From Bacteroidales bacterium UBA6366 (GTDB lineage Bacteria > Bacteroidota > Bacteroidia > Bacteroidales > UBA932): DNA of 58,263 nucleotides. The position numbers and the translations under genes are program-made. The DNA lies in assembly GCA_002438845.1 (NCBI GenBank), contig DJRG01000027.1, forward strand, positions 1 through 58,263. The letters run 5' to 3'. Position 1 is the stretch's first letter. Every line of letters begins with the position of its first letter. Below the pieces are notes generated by a model that was not told the origin of the DNA, ran no database searches, and saw nothing but the letters and a program-made list of their open reading frames with translations. Shown in pieces: positions 52,596 through 58,263 of the stretch.

Positions 52596-52678
52596 TTTAT
52601 CCGGAGAAATGCCCATTGGCCGGACAAACAAACTATAATACGCACTTTGTCCGGCGAAAGGGTGTTTCACCGGACAAA
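52596..52678. repeat. Two TTTGTCCGG/CCGGACAAA dyads exactly 50 bases apart
   Basis: TTTATCCGG...CCGGACAAA (52596-52604 and 52620-52628) and TTTGTCCGG...CCGGACAAA (52646-52654 and 52670-52678) have the same arm spacing and are offset by exactly 50 bases. They fill the gap between the AAA ATPase gene and gltX. They may be operators or a short tandem repeat of a 50-bp unit. The remaining gap, 52679-52775, shows nothing else recognisable. Confidence 0.7.
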
Positions 52679-52775
52679 GCGATTTCTTAAAGCGGGAGGC
52701 TTACAGGCTGTATCTAAGGGTCGTGCCACTGTAAGCAAACCGGCTACTGACTTGTCATCAGAAGCAACGCCAGGC

Positions 52776-54521
52776 TTACGCCAGACGGGTGGTGGCGTAG
52801 GCGATGCGGGCGAGGGTTTCGGGCTTGCCTATGCGGACGATAATGTCTGCGATGCCCAGACCGCTGGCGGCTCCGGCGAGGGTCAGACGGGTGGCGTTCA
52901 TCACCTTGCCCATCGGCCATTCGTTGCCTCGGATGAAGTCCTCAAGAGCCTTTTCGAAGGCTGGGACAGTCCATTCTCCGGCATATTCATTGACAAAGGA
53001 AGCGACCTTGGCGACATATTCAGCGACCTCCGGCTTCCAGAACTTGTCCACGTCCTTGGCGAGGAACGGTGCGGTGGCGGCATCGTCATAGACCTTCGCA
53101 CGGGGATCGACCTGACGGCGCGGATCGTTACTCTGTGGCTCCACGGCGGCTCCGGCCTTGATTCCGTACTTCTCGAAATCCTGCGGAGAGACGAACAAAT
53201 ACGAAGCGATTGTCCAGAAATCCTTCACGAAAGTGGCTCTCTCCTTGATGAACGAAACCACATTCTGAACGTAACCTTTTGTGAATATGTGCTTGTTCAG
53301 ATAGGCACCCGATTCGTTGGCCTCAGCCCCGGCGGCCTTGGCGCGATCAGGGCTCTCGACAACCTTCATTCCATGTTCCTCAAGAACAGGTACGAACAGC
53401 GAAGCGAGTTCCTCGTCGGATTTGAGGCGGAGATATTCCTTGTTATACCAGCGGGCCTTCTCCGGATTGAAGCGGGCTCCGGACTTGACGATACGGTCGA
53501 GGGAGAAAGCCTTGATCAGCTCGTCCATCGTGAACATCTCGCGGTCGTCGCCTGGGTTCCAGCCCAGGAATGCCAGCAGATTCACGAAAGCCTCCGGGAA
53601 GTAGCCGTCCTCACGGTAGCCTCTGGAGACCTCTCCCTGGGCGTTCACCCACTTGAGCGGGAAGACAGGGAATCCAAGTTTGTCACCATCACGTTTGCTG
53701 AGCTTACCCTTACCGTCCGGCTTCAGAAGCAGGGACAGGTGGGCGAAGCGAGGCATCGTGTCCTCCCAACCGAAAGCCTTGTAAAGCATGTAGTGGAGCG
53801 GCAGGGACGGAAGCCATTCCTCTCCTCTGATGACCTCGGTGATCTCCATGAGGTGATCGTCCACGATGTTGGCGAGATGATAGGTAGGCAGTTCGTCGGC
53901 CCTCTTCCACAGTACCTTGTCGTCGAGAGTGTCGGTGTTCACCTCGATGTGGCCACGGATCAGATCGTCCATCTTCACGACCGTGTCAGTAGGCATCATA
54001 AAGCGCACCGTCCAGTCGGAAGTCTCCTCAAGCAACCTCTTGACCTCATCCTGGGGAAGGGTCAGCGAGTTGCGCATCTTCATTCTGGTCACCTGGTTGT
54101 AGATGAAGGTCTGGCCGGAAGCCTCGGCCTCGGCGCGGGCTTTCTCAAGAGCCTCGGAAGAGTCGAAGGCATAGTAGGCGTAGCCATTCTCTATCAACTG
54201 CTCAGCGTACTTGCGATAGATTCCGCGCCTCTGGCTCTGACGGTAAGGAGCGTGAGGATGGCGCTCGGAAGGGGTCTCGACAACCTTTCCGTTCTCATCC
54301 ACGCCTTCGTCAGGTATGATTCCGCACCAGTTCAGGGCCTCGATGATATATTCCTCGGCCCCGGGGACGAACCTGTGGGAGTCTGTGTCCTCGATTCTGA
54401 TGATGAAATCACCCCCGCGCTGCTTGGCGTAGAGGTAGTTATAGAGAGCCGTGCGGACTCCGCCCATGTGCAGCGGGCCGGTCGGCGACGGAGCGAATCT
54501 TACTCTTGTCTTTCTGGTCAT
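52776..54521 (-). CDS. gltX: Glutamyl-tRNA synthetase
   Basis: GltX charges tRNA-Glu with glutamate. The 581-residue protein has the HIGH-type motif in RFAPSPTGPLHMGGVRTALY, RIEDTDSHRFVPGAE, and the KMSKS-type motif KGKLSKRDGDKLGFPVFPL. The start at 54521 (MTRKTRVRF) was preferred over an upstream ATG because the N-terminus of the family begins here and the extension runs into a terminator hairpin. It is somewhat longer than the E. coli enzyme, with a longer C-terminal anticodon-binding part. It is upstream of the AAA ATPase gene on the same strand but 336 bases away. Confidence 0.95.
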   Translation of the reverse strand: MTRKTRVRFAPSPTGPLHMGGVRTALYNYLYAKQRGGDFIIRIEDTDSHRFVPGAEEYIIEALNWCGIIPDEGVDENGKVVETPSERHPHAPYRQSQRRGIYRKYAEQLIENGYAYYAFDSSEALEKARAEAEASGQTFIYNQVTRMKMRNSLTLPQDEVKRLLEETSDWTVRFMMPTDTVVKMDDLIRGHIEVNTDTLDDKVLWKRADELPTYHLANIVDDHLMEITEVIRGEEWLPSLPLHYMLYKAFGWEDTMPRFAHLSLLLKPDGKGKLSKRDGDKLGFPVFPLKWVNAQGEVSRGYREDGYFPEAFVNLLAFLGWNPGDDREMFTMDELIKAFSLDRIVKSGARFNPEKARWYNKEYLRLKSDEELASLFVPVLEEHGMKVVESPDRAKAAGAEANESGAYLNKHIFTKGYVQNVVSFIKERATFVKDFWTIASYLFVSPQDFEKYGIKAGAAVEPQSNDPRRQVDPRAKVYDDAATAPFLAKDVDKFWKPEVAEYVAKVASFVNEYAGEWTVPAFEKALEDFIRGNEWPMGKVMNATRLTLAGAASGLGIADIIVRIGKPETLARIAYATTRLA

Positions 54522-54539
54522 GTTGTTAAAAGGTAAAAC

Positions 54540-54570
54540 GAGGCTGGCCCGATTCAACGTGGTCAGCCTC
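54540..54570 (-). terminator. Terminator between the thioredoxin-fold gene and gltX
   Basis: On the minus strand GAGGCTGACC and GGCCAGCCTC form a 10-base stem (one wobble) followed by GTTTTACCTTTT. It lies after the stop of the gene at 54588. It is similar in sequence to the glnN leader terminator (GGCTGG/CCAGCC), so this may be a common terminator form in this genome. Confidence 0.7.
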
Positions 54571-54587
54571 TGCCATATTCTTGAAAA

Positions 54588-55703
54588 TTAAAGTTTTGAA
54601 GCGACAACCCTGCGAAGATCCTTGTCATTCTTGATAGTCTCGGAACTTAGGGTTCCGTCAGCGATCACATAGGCCACAGGCAGTCCACGGTTGATGTTGT
54701 AGAGCACGGCTGCCTGCGAAGCGGCGCCAAGTCCGTCGCACACATTGATCCACGGAAGCCTCTGGCTCTTCACGGCGCTCGCCCACACACCCTTGTCGGT
54801 GTCAAGGGACACTGAATATATCTCCAGTCCCTTGGAATGATACTCCTTGTAGAACGGCAGAAGCACATCCTGATTGAACATCTTCTGAGCGGCGTCGGCG
54901 GCTTGCCAGAAATAGACCAGAACGACCTTTGACTTCACCTCGCTCAACCTGACCTTGGCCCCGTCCACAGACGGAAGGTTCAAATCAGGGTAAGTGCTCT
55001 CCTGAGCGTTCTGAACCTGTTGGCTGAGATTGAATATATTGAATCTCTTCTCGGCTTCTTTCTTCAGCGCCGCCACATACTTCGAATCAGGATAGACCGT
55101 CATCAACGAGTCATGAACATTCTTGAACAGAATAGCGTCAGTGGTCTGACTGAAAATAGGGAAGTTCTCGTTGACCTTCTGGTACAGAACCGGGATGGCC
55201 GTCAGCGATTTGGAATTCTCGATGATGTACTTCACGCACTGGCGGTAGTATTCAATGTAATCCTTCGAAGCCGCCGCATTGTCGCCTTTGGCGGCATCCG
55301 AGGCGAACCTGTCCATGAACGCAGCGAAGTCCTCCTCCGTCCGGCGAAGCTTCTCGCTCTCGGCGGAACCTTCCACGGAGTACTTTCCGAGTGTGTCGGA
55401 AGTCACCTTCACGTTGTCACCTTTCTGCAAAAGCAGAGAGGCGATCTTGGTGTCCCCCTTGAAGAGATAGACGAACTGCGGCTGTCCCTTAAGGACATCA
55501 ATCCTGCATGAATATGCTCCTTTCGCATCCGTCTTGACTGTGTCCAACGCCACAAGCGAGTTGCCGCTGAGTTGTTTTAAAATCACCTGAGTGTCAGGAG
55601 CACCGGTGAGTGTTCCTTTGATCTGAGCCTTATCCGAGCACGAAGACGCGGCGACCAGAACGGCTGCCGCAAGAAGTAAGTTTCTACAATTTTTCATATT
55701 CAT
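54588..55703 (-). CDS. Lipoprotein with DUF4369 and thioredoxin-like fold, CxxC lost
   Basis: The 371-residue protein has a lipoprotein signal ending ASSC, an N-terminal DUF4369-like domain (about 25-110; IKGTLTGAPDTQVILKQL) and a C-terminal TlpA/AhpC-type thioredoxin domain (about 235-371; SEVKSKVVLVYFWQAADA). Where TlpA-like proteins have WCxxC, this one has FWQAADAAQKMF, with no cysteine, so it cannot be a disulfide reductase of the usual kind. It should be periplasmic. Its start ATGAATATGAAA overlaps the end of the HIT gene; the second ATG at 55697 is also possible. Confidence 0.82.
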   Translation of the reverse strand: MNMKNCRNLLLAAAVLVAASSCSDKAQIKGTLTGAPDTQVILKQLSGNSLVALDTVKTDAKGAYSCRIDVLKGQPQFVYLFKGDTKIASLLLQKGDNVKVTSDTLGKYSVEGSAESEKLRRTEEDFAAFMDRFASDAAKGDNAAASKDYIEYYRQCVKYIIENSKSLTAIPVLYQKVNENFPIFSQTTDAILFKNVHDSLMTVYPDSKYVAALKKEAEKRFNIFNLSQQVQNAQESTYPDLNLPSVDGAKVRLSEVKSKVVLVYFWQAADAAQKMFNQDVLLPFYKEYHSKGLEIYSVSLDTDKGVWASAVKSQRLPWINVCDGLGAASQAAVLYNINRGLPVAYVIADGTLSSETIKNDKDLRRVVASKL

Positions 55704-56088
55704 TGAATATAGCTTCGGCTATCGCCTTGTTTTCCTCAGGTGAGACCTCCAGACGCTTTTTCTTGATGTCCATGTCGGCCTCGGTCTGGAGCGGCACCAG
55801 ATGGATGTGGGTGTGAGGCACTTCCATACCCAACACACAGACTCCAACCCTCTGGCAAGGCACGGCGGCCTTGATGGCTATCGCCACCTTGCGGGCAAAC
55901 GCCCACAACCCTTCGTAGGTCTTCTCGTCCAGATGGAAGATGTAGTCATCCTCGACGTTCTTCGGGATGACAAGAGTATGCCCTTTCGCAAGAGGGCTTA
56001 TGTCCAGAAAGGCGTAGAACTCATCGCTCTCGGCCACCTTGAATGAAGGAATCTCCCCTTTTGCGATTTTCGTGAATATCGTAGCCAT
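55684..56088 (-). CDS. HIT family protein
   Basis: The 134-residue protein has the histidine triad HTHIHLVPL near residue 100 and the opening CI/TIFTKIAKGEIPS-type segment of the HINT/PKCI branch. Such proteins hydrolyse nucleoside phosphoramidates or similar bonds. The ATG at 56088 was chosen as the family N-terminus starts here; it lies 4 bases after the greA stop. It overlaps the next gene by up to 20 bases. Confidence 0.9.
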   Translation of the reverse strand: MATIFTKIAKGEIPSFKVAESDEFYAFLDISPLAKGHTLVIPKNVEDDYIFHLDEKTYEGLWAFARKVAIAIKAAVPCQRVGVCVLGMEVPHTHIHLVPLQTEADMDIKKKRLEVSPEENKAIAEAIFNEYEKL

Positions 56089-56092
56089 CGTC

Positions 56093-56563
56093 TTAGAGTG
56101 TGATGTCGAGAATCTTGAACTTGATGACTCCGGACGGCACCTTGGCGTCCACGATCTCACCTTTCGAGTGACCTATCAAAGCCTTGGCGATAGGAGTGGT
56201 CGAAGCGAGCTTCCCGTGGGCGAAATCCGCCTCGGTCTCGCCGACAATGGTGAATTCCATCACCTGCTTGGCAGCGAGGTTCTCCACCTTGACCTTGTTC
56301 ATGATCTGAACCTTGTCCGTGCCGATCTTGGACTCGTCGATGACCTTGGCGTTGGCCACGAGATCCTTGAGCTTGGCGATCTTGACCTCCAGCAGTCCCT
56401 GGGCGTCACGCGCCGCGTCATATTCAGCATTCTCGGAGAGGTCTCCCTTTTCCCTTGCCTCCGCGATGGCCGCAGAGATGACAGGACGCTGCGCCAACGC
56501 GTCGGCGAGGTCCTTCTTCAGCTTATCCAACCCTTCCTGGGTCATATAATGAATTTCAGCCAT
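56093..56563 (-). CDS. greA: Transcription elongation factor GreA
   Basis: GreA enters the secondary channel of RNA polymerase and stimulates cleavage of backtracked RNA. The 156-residue protein has an N-terminal coiled coil (YMTQEGLDKLKKDLADALAQ), the acidic tip EAREKGDLSENAEYDAA and the FKBP-like C-terminal domain (STTPIAKALIGHSKGE). It heads the greA-HIT-thioredoxin-fold operon. A -7 box is found about 240 bases upstream, behind a structured leader. Confidence 0.95.
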   Translation of the reverse strand: MAEIHYMTQEGLDKLKKDLADALAQRPVISAAIAEAREKGDLSENAEYDAARDAQGLLEVKIAKLKDLVANAKVIDESKIGTDKVQIMNKVKVENLAAKQVMEFTIVGETEADFAHGKLASTTPIAKALIGHSKGEIVDAKVPSGVIKFKILDITL

Positions 56564-56753
56564 AATGAAACCAATTATGTTCCTAATTAATCTAAGTTAA
56601 CACAAAAACAACCAGCATGTATCACCTTGTACACTGTGATCGACTTTCTATGTTCCCTTGCACCAACAAGCGGGCAATCACTTGTAGGCAAACAATTTAC
56701 TTAACAATGAGCGGCCATTGCCCTCCACCTGCCCCCTTTCGAGGCCATAACAT

Positions 56754-56807
56754 TAAAACGGAGTCCCGCCCTTTTCCGGCGGAACCCTTCCCGTTTCTGC
56801 AAATATA
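56754..56807 (-). promoter_or_regulatory. Promoter and strong leader hairpin upstream of greA
   Basis: The minus strand reads TATATTTG at 56807-56800 (TAnnTTTG). Right after it the RNA would begin AAACGGG and fold: AAACGG/CCGTTTT outside, GGGTTCCGCC/GGGCGGGACTC inside (56798 to about 56754), ending in CGTTTT. It could be an early terminator, an attenuator, or the edge of a small RNA in 56564-56750; that stretch has no ORF I believe in. Confidence 0.5.
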
Positions 56808-56845
56808 GTAAATTTTCTTTCAAATAAGGAAACGGAATCACTCAA

Positions 56846-56968
56846 AAAAGTTGCACGAGAACTTTCTTTGATCACAACGACAGCATTATATAGAGAAAAT
56901 GCTGCCGTCGTACACTATTTTGTCATTGACAGGATCATTATGTCCGTTTTTTTGCGCCACTAAACATA
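56846..56968 (-). pseudogene. Decayed copy of the small ORF at 57523
   Basis: Translating the minus strand gives VAQKNGHNDPVNDKIVYDG, then after a one-base shift AFSLYNAVVVIKESSRATF. This aligns with GAKTNYNAPVDDKNAYDGAL and ENATVMVLEYFRVTL of the ORF at 57523-57675. A start codon in frame is not seen and the frame is broken, so it reads as a relic. The alignment was made by eye. Confidence 0.5.
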
Positions 56969-57002
56969 CACTATACGGCTGATAATATTCCCGAAAAACA
57001 AT

Positions 57003-57105
57003 CTATAACGCGCCAAATCGATGAAAAATCGAGAGATTTGGCGTGTTTTCAAGGCTGAAAGTGCGCCAAAACTAACAAAAATCATCAGTTTTGGCGCGTT
57101 ATAGG
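57003..57105. repeat. Palindromic GCGCCAAA element with 15-bp terminal inverted repeats
   Basis: CTATAACGCGCCAAA (left end) and TTTGGCGCGTTATAG (right end) are perfect inverses. Inside, GATTTGGCG and GTGCGCCAAAACT give two more arms, so the block can fold into two side-by-side hairpins or one long one. Size and form suggest a small non-autonomous repeat. The same TATAACGC word occurs in the small ORF at 57523. Confidence 0.75.
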
Positions 57106-57329
57106 GCCTTAGCGTTGACTCAAGTTTAGTACAATAATCAATAAAGGAAACCGAACATCCAAACGGGATTCGTGCCCAGGAGCCGATTTCGGTGTCGTCA
57201 ACCGCAAGGTTACTGACACTTCTTTTATTACTCGCTTTAGGAAAAGCTAACTTCAAAGCGTTTTTAACTTATGGGAAAGCGAAAATTACCTCAAAACTAA
57301 CTTTTACAAAAGCGAAGTAATCAGAGCGG

Positions 57330-57354
57330 GCGCTTCGACAAGCTCAGCGACCGA
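57330..57354. repeat. Dispersed TTCGACAAGCTCAGTGACC-type repeat
   Basis: GCGCTTCGACAAGCTCAGCG followed by ACCGA. It lies in the gene-poor stretch 56.6-57.7 kb. Confidence 0.78.
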
Positions 57355-57522
57355 CAGTGATTTGTGGTGATATTAAACCACAAGCTCTATGACCGAATGG
57401 TTCGGCGACATTAAAAGGTTTAATCGCTTCCCAAGAGTGACACAAATACCTCTCTGGCAACAAAAAGGGGCATAAGTGTCGCCGTTGAGACCCATTTGAC
57501 ATTCAACGGCAACGAAATCGAT

Positions 57523-57675
57523 TCATAATGTTACCCGAAAATATTCTAAGACCATGACGGTTGCATTTTCTCCATATAATGCGCCATCGTATGCGTTTTT
57601 GTCATCGACTGGAGCGTTATAGTTGGTTTTTGCTCCCATCATTGTGCACATAAACAAATCTATTGTTTTTCTCAT
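57523..57675 (-). CDS. Small ORF of unknown family (50 residues)
   Basis: An ATG-to-TGA frame of 51 codons encodes MRKTIDLFMCTMMGAKTNY followed by NAPVDDKNAYDGALYGENA and a VMVLEYFRVTL end. I do not recognise it. Support for it being or having been a gene is the decayed relative at 56846-56968, which keeps K-N-PV-DK-YDG in the same order. A hairpin GCCGTTGA/TCAACGGC (57481-57488, 57503-57510) follows its stop. It is not preceded by a clear promoter, and may be part of a repeat rather than an expressed gene. Confidence 0.4.
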   Translation of the reverse strand: MRKTIDLFMCTMMGAKTNYNAPVDDKNAYDGALYGENATVMVLEYFRVTL

Positions 57676-57713
57676 AAAAAACAGATAATTTTACATAAAA
57701 AAACATACTGACT

Positions 57714-58263
57714 ATGAGGCATTTTAGGATTTTGTTGTGCACATTTTCCGTATTGATCTATTTGAACATTGATGCGAAGATTGTGGACAGACAAGCGGAA
57801 GGAGAGATCTCTTTTCACCTTGCTGAGGATAACCGGATTTATGTCACAGCGTTTGTAAACGGGTCCGATTCATTGAATTTTCTTGTGGATACAGGAGCGT
57901 CGTCTCTTGTTCTGAACACCAATTCACCGAGACTCCAAGGGCATATTCATAATGGGAAAACGATCAATAATCTTGGTGCGTCCGGTGAGAACACGGTGGA
58001 ATATAGCCACGACAATTCCGTGAAGATCGGCACTGTTCAATACGAAAAGGCCGGATGCGCACATATTCCTTACCCTCCGGAATATTGGGACGGTGTGGTG
58101 GGACTCAATGCGCTAAGAGCCTTCAACATCGAGATCAACTATGACGATATGACGATTTACTGCTACTCGAAGAAGGAACCGCTTGAAGTCAGTTCTGAAC
58201 TGATTCTGTTTCCATTCGAGTACAAATACGATGTGCCTTTCATCACGATGCCCGTAAAAATCA
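57714..58263 (+). CDS. Exported retropepsin-like aspartic protease (3' end missing)
   Basis: The first 183 codons are visible. After a signal peptide-like start (MRHFRILLCTFSVLIYLN) comes an aspartic protease domain with the DTG active-site motif in FLVDTGASSLVLN (about residue 60) and the WDGVVGLNALRAFNIEINYD segment, which matches the flap-to-core pattern of retropepsin-like/TIGR02281-type bacterial proteases. The gene is AT-richer than the window average and uses more A/T-ending codons. The right edge cuts it, so domain number and length are unknown. Confidence 0.75.
   Translation, partial: MRHFRILLCTFSVLIYLNIDAKIVDRQAEGEISFHLAEDNRIYVTAFVNGSDSLNFLVDTGASSLVLNTNSPRLQGHIHNGKTINNLGASGENTVEYSHDNSVKIGTVQYEKAGCAHIPYPPEYWDGVVGLNALRAFNIEINYDDMTIYCYSKKEPLEVSSELILFPFEYKYDVPFITMPVKI

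Noticed and set aside
52647..54536. 629-codon plus-strand frame opposite gltX
   Set aside because: gltX has all its catalytic motifs on the minus strand; the plus frame is its shadow.
57003..57105. Integron attC-like site
   Set aside because: The ends CTATAAC/GTTATAG look superficially like attC core sites, but the RYYYAAC/GTTRRRY pattern and an integrase or cassettes are missing.
56960..57256. 98-codon minus-strand frame in the gene-poor stretch
   Set aside because: Much of it is the palindromic GCGCCAAA element; no family resemblance or promoter was seen.

Overview
The window looks like a chromosomal piece of a Bacteroidales bacterium, probably an uncultured gut or rumen lineage with a GC content slightly above 50 percent. 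The evidence is Bacteroidetes-type promoters with a TAnnTTTG -7 box before many genes, a type III glutamine synthetase, a BtuB/BtuG/BtuH-like surface vitamin B12 locus, BACON and FISUMP-type lipoproteins, DUF3791/DUF3990 proteins, and a dcw cluster in Bacteroidetes order. I see no rRNA, tRNA or CRISPR array.

Layout. 1-5.8 kb (minus strand): an operon reading E2, E3, fused E1alpha/beta, then a zinc-dependent polyol-type dehydrogenase cut by the window edge. 6.0-8.0 kb: a two-gene (split) transketolase. 8.1-9.6 kb: radC and upp. 9.8-12.3 kb (minus): lipoprotein, SPOR protein and rpoN. 12.3-16.8 kb: miaB, cardiolipin synthase, and a hexuronate-type MFS transporter. 16.8-17.75 kb: an AT-richer DUF3791-DUF3990-DUF3791 cassette with an ADP-ribosyltransferase-like member. 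17.9-20.4 kb (minus): glnN preceded by a glutamine-rich leader ORF and a terminator hairpin, which I read as a transcription attenuator. 20.4-21.9 kb (minus): an exported GDPD-HAD fusion. 22.0-29.7 kb: a cobalamin riboswitch controlling btuB, a BtuG-like propeller lipoprotein, two paralogous BtuH-like lipoproteins and a FISUMP-type lipoprotein. 29.7-31.7 kb: an MFS gene remnant, a RAYT-like HUH transposase and a two-copy 137-bp tandem repeat. 31.7-47.6 kb: the dcw cluster mraZ to ftsZ, with five TGGAAW boxes (likely MraZ operators) before mraZ. 47.6-56.6 kb (minus): a SWIM/SNF2 helicase, a DUF4143 AAA ATPase with palindromic operator candidates, gltX, a thioredoxin-fold lipoprotein lacking its CxxC, a HIT protein and greA. 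56.6-57.7 kb is mostly repeats and small ORF relics. The window ends inside an exported retropepsin-like protease gene.

Three features stand out. First, the hexamer GAATAT/ATATTC is strongly over-represented in every reading frame and between genes, and even shapes protein N-termini (many start ATGAATATG). Second, the glnN leader has eight Gln codons, a terminator, and a leader-encoded CCAGCCT that can pair with the terminator's 5' arm. Third, several families of short palindromic repeats are scattered here, two of them copied inside operons and one copied into coding sequence, close to a RAYT gene that could be related to their spread. All counts and alignments were made by eye.
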